From positions 930,001-994,000 of the forward strand of contig NZ_CP150901.1 in assembly GCF_038050405.1 (NCBI RefSeq): DNA of 64,000 nucleotides, read 5' to 3'. This stretch comes from Paraburkholderia sp. IMGN_8. GTDB lineage: Bacteria > Pseudomonadota > Gammaproteobacteria > Burkholderiales > Burkholderiaceae. Positions 11,125-19,840 of this stretch are shown one piece after another; within the stretch, counting starts at the first letter, position 1; every line of letters starts with the position of its first letter. Under the pieces are notes generated by a model. The model worked only from the letters and a program-made list of their open reading frames with translations, had not been told where the DNA came from and did not search any database. The translations under genes and the position numbers were made by a program.

Positions 11125-13639
11125 TCAGCACCTGTTGCCGGCATTTGCGGAGAACACATGAGCAGGAACTGGCTCGCGATCGCAATGGCTCACTTCCCGG
11201 CTTGAGAAGGCATCGGGCATCTCTCTGACCACCACCGTTCGGGGGGTTGACAGCGGGATGTGGGCGGCACGTAGCCGTTTGAGGATTGCAAATAGCAGTT
11301 CACTTCTTGTGTCCGCGGAGATTCGAGGACTCTTCACATGTCCGGTGACAGTCAGACTGATGCCGTCAGGCGTCAGTTGGCTGAACATGACGGACGGTAT
11401 GGGATGGTTGAGAACCGATGGGTGATCCATGTAGGCTTCGAAAAGAATGTCGCGCACCTGCTCCGGGTCGATGTCCAGCGGAAACGTAAGCACGAGCGTC
11501 GCGACCCCTTGCGTGCTGTTACCCATCGTCACGTTACGCACGTTTTGGGATATAAGCTGCGAATTCGGGACGATTACCGTTGATCTGTCTCCGAGTTGGA
11601 TTTCGGTAGCACGCACACTGATGCGCCGGATATCTCCTTCGATGCCGGCAATACTGATCATGTCACCCACTTTGACCGGCCGCTCCGCAAGCAATATGAG
11701 TCCGGAGAAGAAATTCTTCACGATCTCCTGCAAGCCAAAGCCGATACCTACGGATAGCGCGCTGACGATCCAGGCGAGGTTGTGCCACCGGACGCCGAGC
11801 ACGGACAGACTTTGCAGCGCGACAAGAATGTAGCCGATGTTGGCATACACCGTCAGCAGTGAGGCACGCATACCCGGACTCATCTCGGTCTTGGGCAGGA
11901 ACTCCCTGTCCAACCATTTACGGACCGATAGAACCAGGTACACCCCCACGCTGCACGTAAGCATCGCACTGAAGATATGGGCGGGAACGACATTCAGCGC
12001 AAGCAGCCGCTCGCCGCCCAGCACGTCAAGGATGCTATCGATCAGATCGGCAGGCGTTGTCCCCAGGCCGCCTGTGAGCAGCGCAATGACTGCAGCGATC
12101 ATGAGTGCGCTGCGACCGGTTCCGGAAAGGATCGTTGCCACCTGTTCGAGATGGAAGTCCTTCAGACCGAACAGGTGCTTGATGGTTTTGCCGCTTGCGT
12201 GCAGCGGCGAAAAAATGCTCTCACAGCCATCATGTGTCAGCTTGACCAGGAGGTAGAGACTGCTCAGCACGATGTCGAACCACACGAGTTCGTAAGTTAC
12301 GAATCGCGCGACGGAAATATAACCGCAGAGCAATGCAGCCAGAGAACCCGCAACGGACAGGATCACGGCGGCGTGAATCACGCCCGCGAGCGTCGCGCGA
12401 GCCTCAGGCGGTTCTCCGGCTGCGGCGAGCGCCGTACGTACCCGGTTTACCCGCAGCAACGACGCCCCGATGGTCAGGGCCACGACCAGCGCAACCAGGC
12501 CGCGAGTAAAGATCGTGAACTGAAGGCTGGTATCAATGGCCAGGTTGATATGCTCGACAGCCCCCGAAAACAGCAGTAATGCGGCCAGTGTCCGCGGAAA
12601 AGGGCTGAGCGCACGCGCAACCGGGTCCGCGATGGCCGGCAGCCGCCAGGATGGATGCCGGGTACAGAGCAACGCCCGGCCGAGAGCGGCGACCAGCGCG
12701 CAGTTGACGATATGTTTACCGAATCCATCGGTGAAGGTCTGAAGGGCGGGGGGCAGCGTCTGCTGACCGGCAATGACAAACGAGACAAGATGTACGGCAC
12801 ATAGGGTGGTCGCCACCGTCGCGAACGTAGTCGATATAGCGATCGCGCTGCGCCGCAAGCGGCCTTCCGGGAGCCGGCGCAAGCAAAACGACCCCAGAGT
12901 TGTTTCAAGAATGCGAGCTCCAACTGTCGTGATGGCCAGCGCGATCAGCACAAGCATCGCGGTCGCGAGCCGCCGGCCCGGTTGCCACGCCAGCTGGATC
13001 TGCGTCTCGAGCTGCTTACTGAACTCTAGCAGGCGTTGATAGTCTGCCGGTTCCGGATGAACGACAGGCGCCCAGAATGCAGCGCCAAGAATGCTGCCGG
13101 TGCGGAGTGCCAATTGGTCTTTGAGATGTTCGTGCAGCAATCGCGCAATCTGTGCGTTTACGTTGGAAAGGTTCTCCTTGATGCTTTCTGCCTGCCTGCC
13201 TGACCTCGGCGTCGAGTCGCTCCTGCTGCGCCGTGAGGGCGTTGCGCTGGTGCGCGACGGCGGGCGTTTCCGTATTGGTGTCAGGAGCGGGCGCTGGACC
13301 GAGTACGTCGAGCTGTGCATGTGTTCTCGCGAGCTCGGGCTGCAGCGACGTGGTCATCAATCTATCGACGTCGCCGGCAACCCCCCGGCTCATCGCGTCG
13401 AGCTCGAACAGCTGAGCATCGCTCGTTGCGGTGGACGCACGCTGCTTGATTTGATCTTCCTTGTCCCGAAGCGCGTTCAGCATCCTTGACGCGCCGGGTA
13501 CCACGTCAGTCGCGGGCAAAGAATAAGCAGGAGCATGTATGCCGGAAGGCGGCAGGCTCTGCGCGCAGAGGGCGGCCGGCATCCCGCTGGACAGCGCCAG
13601 GACGGCAAGGCGAAGAACGAATGAAAGTACTTGTGGCAT
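11125..13639 (-). pseudogene. MscS-type mechanosensitive channel with DUF3772-like N-terminus, frameshifted at a CCTG repeat
   Basis: The gene starts at ATG 13639 with a signal peptide (MPQVLSFVLRLAVLALS, cleavage near ALCAQS). A Gln/Glu-rich periplasmic helical region follows, then about ten membrane helices and the MscS core (VGIGFGLQEIVKNFFSGLIL, ERPVKVGDMISIAG) near the C-terminus. Reading frame changes at 13191-13202, where CCTG is repeated three times. With two copies the frame would run on as a protein of about 836 residues, the normal size for large periplasmic-domain MscS channels. The defect is thus a 4-base tandem insertion: a recent mutation, a sequencing error or a slippage switch. 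The channel would release solutes under hypo-osmotic stress. Confidence 0.85.
13191..13202 (+). repeat. CCTG x3 tandem repeat at the MscS frameshift
   Basis: Three perfect copies of a tetranucleotide (CAGG on the coding strand) lie exactly where the two MscS reading frames must be joined. Removing one copy restores DAEVRQAESIKENLSN. Confidence 0.9.
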
Positions 13640-13840
13640 AACGCGAGGGCGGCGAAAGGGGCGTCCTTGAAAGCTCTTGCTCGTGGCCGGCGGACCGGCC
13701 GCCAGTACCGTAACGATGCTGCGGCCGGGCGAAGAGACCCACGAATGTTCGCGAGCGAAATTTTGCCGATGTGAATCAGTAGTGACGATAGTATCATAAA
13801 CGAGCTTTTTACCAATATCGGACGAATCCATGCAAGCCTA

Positions 13841-14628
13841 GGGTCTTTTGCGGAAGAACAGGATGCCAAGGCTGATGCTCAGCGATGACCAATACGAACG
13901 GACCGGCCCCCTGCTACCAGGCAAATCCACAGACCCTGGTCGGACGGCAGCAGACAATCGATTGTTTGTCGAGGCTGTGCTATGGATCGCGCGCACTGGC
14001 AGCCCATGGCGAGATTTGCCGCCCGATTTTGGACCGTGGAATAGCGTGTACCAACGCTTTGCCAGGTGATCTCGGGCAGAGATATGGCATGCGGTATTCG
14101 CCGAGCTTGCGGGCGACGCCGACCTTGAGGAGATCTTCATCGACAGTACGATTGTGCGTGCCCACCAGCATGCTGCCGGCGCGGCCAAAAAAAAGGCGAC
14201 CAGGCGATCGGGCGCTCGCGTGGCGGATTGAGTACCAAGATTCACGCGCTCGTCGATGGCCCGGGTATGCTGACTCGCTTTCACCTGACGGGCGGGCAGG
14301 CGGGAGACAGTCCCGAAGCTCTGCCTTTGCTGGGCGAACTGAAACCCGCCAGTCTGGCTGCCGACAAAGCCTACGATTCGAACGCGATCCTGCAACATCT
14401 GGAATCGACTGGCATTCAAGCCGTCATCCCCAGTCGCGCCAATCGTCTTGAGCAACGTCCCTTGGACGAACATCTGTATGCCTCTCGAAATCTGGTCGAA
14501 CGGTTCTTCTGTCGCATCAAACAATTTCGTCGCGTTGCTACGCGATACGATAAGCTATCCGAACGTTTTTCATCATTTGTTGCGCTCTCCGCCTCTTTCA
14601 TCTGGACCTGCTGATTGTCAACAGGCCC
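13841..14628 (+). mobile_element. IS5-family (IS427-type) insertion sequence
   Basis: A 788-bp element with imperfect terminal repeats. The left end begins GGGTCTTTTGCGGAAGAACAG; the right end, read inward, begins GGGCCTGTTGACAATCAGCA. It is flanked on both sides by TA inside CTAG, the usual 2-base target duplication of this group. It lies about 200 bases upstream of the MscS start and cuts a small minus-strand reading frame. Confidence 0.85.
13863..14614 (+). pseudogene. IS5/IS427-type transposase with nonsense codon plus frameshift at A8
   Basis: The N-terminal part ([38 protein letters not shown]) stops at TGA 14067-14069. Homologues have Trp at this place (TGG), and the frame continues after the stop with AEIWHAVFAELAGDADLEE. 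A run of eight A at 14187-14194 then separates this frame from the second one (GGLSTKIHALVDGPGMLTRF through NLVERFFCRIKQFRRVATRY). Slippage on such a run is the normal programmed frameshift of this group, so only the nonsense codon is a clear lesion. The transposase is probably inactive unless supplied in trans. Confidence 0.85.
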
Positions 14629-14820
14629 TAGGCGGCGCAGCATGTCCGACAGCGCCAGGACGCAGCCGATGCATTGCAGCGTGAAAGTTTCCCTGGCTGC
14701 AACATTGCACGCGAATGGCCTCCGCGCGTCCTCGCCCCAATCCTCGTGATCCGGTTGAGCGCTCGGTGGCACCATCAGCGGTTCGGATATCGGGTCGACC
14801 GCGTATTGACAATTTCGCAA

Positions 14821-15092
14821 CTAAGAATTCCAGCGATCGAATGACTGCCCGATGTGCATATACTGCACTGCGCATCTGAGACACGTACCGGGTTGTTCGC
14901 CGGCTCAGCAAGTTGAGCAGCTTCCCGTGCTCTGTTTCGTTGCTTTTACGAATCGTTTCCCTCCCGCCTGTCGGGCTTAGCGGGCGTTCGCGCTCGCCGG
15001 GTGCTGGTGTGAACGGTAAGTCAGCTTTCTCGCGTACCTGCCCATGCAGTTTGACAGTGGTATGCAGGCTCAGTTATTAAGCAGGAACAGTT
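14821..15092. other. Intergenic, nothing recognised
   Basis: Between the IS-interrupted reading frame and the first small gene at 15093 I see no coding frame, convincing promoter or hairpin. Confidence 0.4.
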
Positions 15093-15377
15093 ATGGCACA
15101 ACTAATCATGTCCATGAGCGGGCAATCGAGAACCGAAGTCATTCACGAGATCGTGCAGCACGCGCTGCGCAGCGCTGCAACAGCGTCCAACCCGAATGTC
15201 GCTATCGATGTGCTCGGCGACGCACTGCTCGAGCTCGAGCGCCTGGTCGCGCTCAGGAGCGTTCTCACGCACTCATCGCCTGCGTGCCTGGATGTGCAAC
15301 GAGGCTTTCGCGCGCTCTTTCGCGCGCCGAGTGGCGTCCGCGTAAAAGTAAGCGAACCGCCAGGATTGGGGCATTGA
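15093..15377 (+). CDS. Small hypothetical protein, 94 aa
   Basis: The product starts MAQLIMSMSGQSRTEVIHEI and continues with a predicted helix (DVLGDALLELERLVALRSVL). It has no signal peptide, membrane helix or known motif. AGCAGGAAC lies shortly before the ATG as a weak ribosome site. The codon choice looks coding up to about residue 60; the arginine-rich tail is less convincing. It reads toward the secreted-protein gene 34 bases downstream. I do not recognise a family. Confidence 0.5.
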   Translation: MAQLIMSMSGQSRTEVIHEIVQHALRSAATASNPNVAIDVLGDALLELERLVALRSVLTHSSPACLDVQRGFRALFRAPSGVRVKVSEPPGLGH

Positions 15378-15411
15378 GCGCTGTGGCGACTTTTAATACG
15401 AGGTATCGCAA

Positions 15412-15789
15412 ATGAAGAGGTGGTTTGCCGCGTTACTGTTTTCGTTCGTGGCTAGCTCGCACGCGGCCAGCGATTCGCCGATCGACGCAAGCGTCGAGAG
15501 CGTAGCGAGTACGAATGAAAACGGCGGATTGGTGGTGCTTCGGTCGACGGACGGACGGTGCCATTATTTCGGTGCACTTCAAGAGACTGCCCGCGCGCCT
15601 AAAACACTGCGTGAGCGTGTCATGGCCCTGCCAACCGACGGGAAGGTATACGACTGGATGACGGTCGTCAGCTTCTCTTCATGCTTGCAGAAAGATGGAA
15701 CCTACCGCAGCGAACGGGTTTCGCTGCAGTCGCCAAGTGGACTGCGGCTTCGGATCGGGGACAGTGTTGTGCTGCGATGGTCCATATAG
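15412..15789 (+). CDS. Small exported hypothetical protein, 125 aa
   Basis: The N-terminus MKRWFAALLFSFVASSHAAS is a typical Sec signal peptide with cleavage after SHA. The mature part of about 105 residues contains two Cys (RCHYFG and SSCLQKDG) that could form a disulfide, and ends in a beta-rich stretch (GLRLRIGDSVVLRW). It is probably a small periplasmic protein of unknown function. A purine-rich stretch with GAGG lies shortly before the start. It could be co-transcribed with the 94-aa gene upstream. Confidence 0.7.
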   Translation: MKRWFAALLFSFVASSHAASDSPIDASVESVASTNENGGLVVLRSTDGRCHYFGALQETARAPKTLRERVMALPTDGKVYDWMTVVSFSSCLQKDGTYRSERVSLQSPSGLRLRIGDSVVLRWSI

Positions 15790-16191
15790 GCGAATTTCAG
15801 CGACGATTTTGCGTGGCTTATCGTCGGCAACGCTCGCGACAGCACATTTGTAGCAGAATGCGATCAGCAGCGACTGCGCGACAAGAGAACGACGGGCGGC
15901 TAGCGCCGAAAAACAATGCCAGGTGCGTTGAAGTGCTTCGCACCATCCGCCTTCTGGGCAGTGACTCGCCCACAAGTAGTTTTTGGGTCAAAGTTGACGC
16001 CGTGCGCAAAAATGATAATAATATCATATGCTAGGAATCGCGAAGGGTTGCACCCCGCGACTCTCGTCTATCGTACCAATGGTTTGCAGCGTGGACACGT
16101 CGAAAACCATCGAACGCTGCCTCGCTACCGTAAAGGTGTAACAGATGAATTTGTATTTCAATCCAAATGGCTCGCTGGACACGTGACGAAA
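15790..16191 (+). promoter_or_regulatory. Intergenic with candidate promoter and small palindrome
   Basis: TTGACG (15994-15999) is followed after 17 bases by AATAAT (16017-16022), a passable sigma-70 promoter reading toward the lipoprotein-like gene at 16192. The -10 overlaps the perfect inverted repeat ATGATA-ATAA-TATCAT (16012-16027), which could be an operator. No gene is seen in this 400-base stretch. Confidence 0.35.
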
Positions 16192-16509
16192 ATGAAACAA
16201 CGCATGCCTTTCGTTTCGGCCTGCGTGTGCCTTTTCTCCCTCATGGCGACGACTAGCGGTTGCACGATAGTCACCCCCAGGCCTCACGTCATAGCGATCA
16301 TCGTGCCGACGATGCCAGGACCACCGGTGGCAGCCGTACCTCTTGCGCCACCGTGTCCGTTCGCTCCCCTGCAGTTGAAAGAAATCATCGGACAACCCGG
16401 GGATCGATTACGGAATGGGGTTGCGCCTCCCACGTCGGAGGATCACTCGAGGCCGGAAGGTATCGACGCCAGGCCTCCCAACGCGTTTCGCACAACGACG
16501 CCCATCTGA
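16192..16509 (+). CDS. Putative small lipoprotein, 105 aa
   Basis: From ATG 16192 the product begins MKQRMPFVSACVCLFSLMAT, a hydrophobic signal ending in TTSGC, a loose lipobox with Cys at about residue 26. The rest is proline-rich (TMPGPPVAAVPLAPPCPF) with no recognised domain. The Pro-rich outer segment would suit a periplasmic linker or coat lipoprotein. Start choice rests on the signal peptide; the frame is open further upstream without protein-like character. Function unknown. Confidence 0.45.
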   Translation: MKQRMPFVSACVCLFSLMATTSGCTIVTPRPHVIAIIVPTMPGPPVAAVPLAPPCPFAPLQLKEIIGQPGDRLRNGVAPPTSEDHSRPEGIDARPPNAFRTTTPI

Positions 16510-16629
16510 CGGACATCGCTCTTCGTGACTGCGGAGCCGGATGGTCAGTGGGTCCACGCGAAACTTTTGGCGCGCGGCTCTCCATCTAGCCGCGATGAGC
16601 CACTAGCTTACTCGCCGACAGGCGCGCCT

Positions 16630-17685
16630 ATGACTGTAAATCATCGCCAATCTCTGTTCTGGTCTGCCGCAGCTTTAGCGGCTGGCGTCCTGCTGTGGAA
16701 CCTGCGAGTCGTTCTTACGCCGTTTCTCCTTGGGGCGCTGATTGCCTATGTCTTGCAGCCCGGCGTGGAGTGGCTGGTACGCCATCGCACGCCGCGCGGA
16801 CTGGCGGCGTTGCTGATGATGTCTGTGTTCGCTTTGCTTGTGGCGCTTCTGATACTGCTGGTGTTCGCCGTGATTCAAAAGGAAGGGCCTGAACTTATGA
16901 AGCGCGCTCCTTTGGTGCTCGCGAAGTTCGATGAATGGCTGAAACCTTCGGTGGCTTTCCTCGGACTGAGCTATTCGCTCGATCCGACCCATATCCGCGA
17001 CGCGCTGGCGGCCCATTTAAAGGCGGGCGAGCACGGGGCCGTTTTCGCCGTATGGCAGTACCTGCGCACGAGCGGCGACGCGATGATCAGTGTCGTAAGC
17101 AACGTGGTGCTGGTGCCGCTAGTCCTTTTCTATCTGCTGTACGACAGGCCTGAAGCATTCGCGCGCATGGAGAGCTTCGTGCCCCGGCGCTGGCTCGGCA
17201 AGACGCGCGAATTCGTGCGAGAGATAGATCACATGATGTCGCAGTACCTGCGCGGGCAATTGCTGGTTATTGCAGTGCTAGCCGGGTTCTATTCCATTGC
17301 ACTGAAAATTGTAGGGTTGGATATGGCGCTGCCCGTCGGACTCCTCACCGCGGTCGCCGTACTTATCCCGTACCTTGGCTTTGCGAGCGGGCTCGCATTT
17401 GCTTTGCTCGCCGCGCTCTTGCAGTTCGGCAACTGGTATGGGTTTGGCGCGGTGCTCGCTGTTTATGGCACCGGCCAGATCCTCGAAAGCATTGTTCTTA
17501 CCCCGAGGTTCGTTGGTCAGCGCATCGGCCTGCATCCGCTTGCGGTCATCTTTGCCTTGCTGGTTTTTGGGCGGCTGTTCGGCTTTTTCGGCGTGCTGCT
17601 GGCGCTGCCGGCCAGCGCCATCGTCGCTTCGGCACTGCGTGAATTAGGTCGCCGCTACGTGTCAAGCACACTTTATAGGAATTGA
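16630..17685 (+). CDS. AI-2E family (PerM-type) transporter
   Basis: A 351-residue polytopic membrane protein of the AI-2E/PerM family, whose members export small molecules or act in Na+/H+ exchange. The order is two N-terminal helices (LFWSAAALAAGVLLW, FLLGALIAYVLQPGVEWLV), a third helix, a soluble insert from about 90 to 150, and a C-terminal bundle. The bundle includes LLTAVAVLIPYLGFASGL and the family signature GTGQILESIVLTPRFVGQRI. The homology starts at ATG 16630; the longer open frame upstream is not conserved-looking. The stop lies 12 bases before the TetR gene start, so the two are probably an operon. Confidence 0.88.
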   Translation: MTVNHRQSLFWSAAALAAGVLLWNLRVVLTPFLLGALIAYVLQPGVEWLVRHRTPRGLAALLMMSVFALLVALLILLVFAVIQKEGPELMKRAPLVLAKFDEWLKPSVAFLGLSYSLDPTHIRDALAAHLKAGEHGAVFAVWQYLRTSGDAMISVVSNVVLVPLVLFYLLYDRPEAFARMESFVPRRWLGKTREFVREIDHMMSQYLRGQLLVIAVLAGFYSIALKIVGLDMALPVGLLTAVAVLIPYLGFASGLAFALLAALLQFGNWYGFGAVLAVYGTGQILESIVLTPRFVGQRIGLHPLAVIFALLVFGRLFGFFGVLLALPASAIVASALRELGRRYVSSTLYRN

Positions 17686-17696
17686 CTGGTATCGCC

Positions 17697-18542
17697 ATGG
17701 CGCAAACGAATCTTGAAGCTCTCATGTTCGATACCCGTGGACGCAGGGTCACCAAACGCACCCCGTCGCCGGAGCGGCCTGCGGTCGTCGCGGCGACGAG
17801 GTCCACTACGCGGGGCGTTCGCCGGAAAGAGGAGACGCGAACCCGTCTGCTGGACGCGGCTCTTCGACTAATGGCCGAACGCGGCATGGAGGGCGTGGCC
17901 ATTAGTGAAATAACCGCCGCCGCCGACGTGGGCTTCGGCTCGTTCTACAACCATTTCGAATCGAAGGGCGCGATCTATGCTGCACTCATCGAGCAGGTAT
18001 TCGAAGACTACGCCGACATGCTCGATGTCATCGCGGGTGGGCTGCCCGATCCCGCGGAAGCGATCGCGGTGTCCGTTCGTCACACACTCATGCGGGCGCG
18101 CGGCGAGCCGCTATGGGGACGCTTTCTGATCCGCGAAGGACTTTCGGACCGAGCGCTACGCCATGGTCTGGGACAGCGGCTGTGGCGTGATACTCAACGG
18201 GGCATTGCAGACAAGCGCTTCTTCATCGCCGATCCGTTCGTCGGTTTGCTTTCGCTCAAGGGTACTTTGCTTGCTGCAGCGGCCGCACAACTTCATTTCA
18301 TGACGCCCGCGAGTGGCGTACTGGACGGGCTGGGCGCTGAACGTGAGCATTTCGCGGAGCGAACCGCCGCAGTCGTGCTGCAGATGCTGGGTCTCCAGCG
18401 CGCCGAGGCGGAGCATATCGCAATGCGGGCTCTCCCCGAACTGAACGGCACCGGAAGGAGCGGGCAGCCGCGACTGCGAACGGTGCCGCTCGGCCCACCC
18501 GCGTTGCGCCGTCCTGGGAAGCGCAAGTCATCCGCCGGTTGA
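17697..18542 (+). CDS. TetR-family regulator (paralogue A)
   Basis: A 281-residue regulator with a 50-residue basic N-terminal extension before the DNA-binding domain (RLLDAALRLMAERGMEGVAI, then the recognition helix in AADVGFGSFYNHFESK near 85). The C-terminal ligand domain is long and all helical. The same recognition helix and the segment AVSVRHTLMRAR/LLRAY occur in the TetR genes at 18.6 and 29.7 kb, so the three are paralogues and may see similar operators. It follows the AI-2E-type transporter by 12 bases and converges on paralogue B. ATG 17697 was chosen; a Met at 17724 is also possible. Confidence 0.88.
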   Translation: MAQTNLEALMFDTRGRRVTKRTPSPERPAVVAATRSTTRGVRRKEETRTRLLDAALRLMAERGMEGVAISEITAAADVGFGSFYNHFESKGAIYAALIEQVFEDYADMLDVIAGGLPDPAEAIAVSVRHTLMRARGEPLWGRFLIREGLSDRALRHGLGQRLWRDTQRGIADKRFFIADPFVGLLSLKGTLLAAAAAQLHFMTPASGVLDGLGAEREHFAERTAAVVLQMLGLQRAEAEHIAMRALPELNGTGRSGQPRLRTVPLGPPALRRPGKRKSSAG

Positions 18543-18625
18543 CGGGCAAGTGGCACCAGCAGTATTCCGTCTGCGCGAGCGGAGGCTTCCGCGTGAAGCC
18601 TTTGCCCGCGCTGCATAGCGGGCCA

Positions 18626-19387
18626 TCAAGCTTCTGGGATGGTCGGCAGATCGGGGACAACGGGCAACGGACGCCGTGCAACACGCTCCGCCTCCATACG
18701 TTTGAGACCAAACGCCTGCAACACAATGGCCGCAGTGCTTTCGGCGAATATCTCCTCTTTGGACGGGGCCATCTTTCGCACGCGAACGGTCCGCTTGGAC
18801 GAGGCAGCAAAGTGCAATTCGACGGCAGTCCCGGCCAGGACGGTACCAATCACCGAGATCAGACACATCAGCTGATCTGCGACCACAAAGCGTCTTTGCG
18901 AAATCCCTCTTTCGCTATCTCGCAGCAACCGCTGACCCAGACCTCTGTTCAGCGCGCACGGGGATAACCCTTCACGTATGAGCATTCGCCCCCATACCGG
19001 CTCCCGGTAGGCGCGCAAGAGCGTATGGCGCACGGATACAGCGACCACCTCCGCCGGATCCGACAACCCGCTCGCGAGACGATCCAGCGTATTGGCGAAT
19101 TCTTCGAAAAGCCAATCGACGAGCGCCGTGAAGATGCCTTCCTTCGAATCGAAGTGGTTATAGAAAGAGCCAAAGCCGACGTCGGCTGCCTCCGTGATCT
19201 GGGCGATGGTGACGCTGTTCATGCCCTTCTCTGCGACGAGCCAGAACGCAGCGTCGAGCAGGCGAGCGCGCGTCTCACGCTTGCGCCTGGCGCCTCGCGG
19301 ATAGCGTCCATCGCTGGTCTCGCGCGGCGAGCTGGGCGCTTTCTGCGCGCGTCGACGACTGGCGCGCGGGTTCGGGACGTCTGGCAT
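18626..19387 (-). CDS. TetR-family regulator (paralogue B), divergent from the RND operon
   Basis: A 253-residue regulator. A basic tail is followed by RETRARLLDAAFWLVAEKG, ITEAADVGFGSFYNHFDSK as helix-turn-helix (near 75), then the ligand-binding domain with SDPAEVVAVSVRHTLLRAY. It is divided from the RND efflux operon by a shared regulatory region of about 450 bases that carries a strong promoter with conserved operator-like bases. By analogy with AcrR/TtgR-type systems it is the likely repressor of the pump genes. Ligand unknown. Confidence 0.9.
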   Translation of the reverse strand: MPDVPNPRASRRRAQKAPSSPRETSDGRYPRGARRKRETRARLLDAAFWLVAEKGMNSVTIAQITEAADVGFGSFYNHFDSKEGIFTALVDWLFEEFANTLDRLASGLSDPAEVVAVSVRHTLLRAYREPVWGRMLIREGLSPCALNRGLGQRLLRDSERGISQRRFVVADQLMCLISVIGTVLAGTAVELHFAASSKRTVRVRKMAPSKEEIFAESTAAIVLQAFGLKRMEAERVARRPLPVVPDLPTIPEA

Positions 19388-19439
19388 GTTCTCTCCATGA
19401 TTGTTTTGTACGACCTGATTGTAGAATTAAAAGTCATGA

Positions 19440-19471
19440 TTGACAATCTAATCAGTTATGGGTCTAATGTC
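19440..19471 (+). promoter_or_regulatory. Conserved promoter/operator element, copy 1 (RND operon)
   Basis: TTGACA (19440-19445), 17-base spacer, TCTAAT (19463-19468) followed by GTC. The spacer bases ATCA (positions 6-9) and TGGG (14-17) are kept in the other two copies as ATCA and TGAG, which is more than a promoter needs. TGACA and TGTCA at the edges give outer dyad symmetry. It reads toward the adaptor gene. The palindrome TGTGCAG-C-CTGCACA (19475-19489) lies just downstream, around the expected transcription start. Confidence 0.75.
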
Positions 19472-19727
19472 ACGTGTGCAGCCTGCACAACGGAAGAATG
19501 AAGAACCGGATGTGCCGGTGGGCGCGGGTGCAGAACCTGTAAAGGCCTTTCGCCGATGCCGGCGTAAAGGCCAAAAGGCACGAGAGCACGTAAGCATGAA
19601 AGCGCGCGGATCCGACCATTTGCTTATTGCGCGCGTCCCATTTGGGATGGTCTGTCGCCGGTATGCCAGGCGATAAGCAGGAAATCTAACGTACTGAAGA
19701 ACGTTTGCTTGATGCGCCCGAACTGAC

Positions 19728-19755
19728 ACAAGCCGTGCTTTCCAGCACGGCTTGT
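19728..19755. promoter_or_regulatory. Perfect 12-bp stem, 4-base loop hairpin in the RND operon leader
   Basis: ACAAGCCGTGCT (19728-19739) and AGCACGGCTTGT (19744-19755) form a perfect stem with loop TTCC. No T-run follows on the plus strand. It lies between the promoter element and the adaptor start, so it would be in the leader RNA. It could be a factor-dependent terminator, an attenuator or a protein-binding site. Confidence 0.5.
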
Positions 19756-19840
19756 CTGCACAGCCTGAGGCGACTTTTTAACTGGATCACCATCTGCCTT
19801 GAACATCGTGAAACATTCCGGTCCTCTAGCGCGTAAGCGT

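Larger units (their letters stand above)
13809..14775 (-). pseudogene. Small reading frame split by the IS5-family insertion
   Basis: Upstream of the insertion a minus-strand frame from ATG 14775 reads MVPPSAQPDHEDWGED through LSDMLRRL and runs into the element. Removing the element and one TA copy lets the frame continue on the other side as GLHGFVRYW to a stop at 13809. The rejoined product would have about 57 residues, or 72 from the TTG at 14820. I recognise no family. The neat rejoining supports a real small gene, but a frame this short could be chance. Confidence 0.4.

Noticed and set aside
13838..14524. Minus-strand frame of 228 codons
   Set aside because: Antisense to the IS5-type transposase, whose two frames carry clear family motifs.
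16012..16027. Palindrome ATGATA-ATAA-TATCAT as a terminator
   Set aside because: AT-rich stem without a T-run, placed over a candidate -10 box; an operator is more likely than a terminator.
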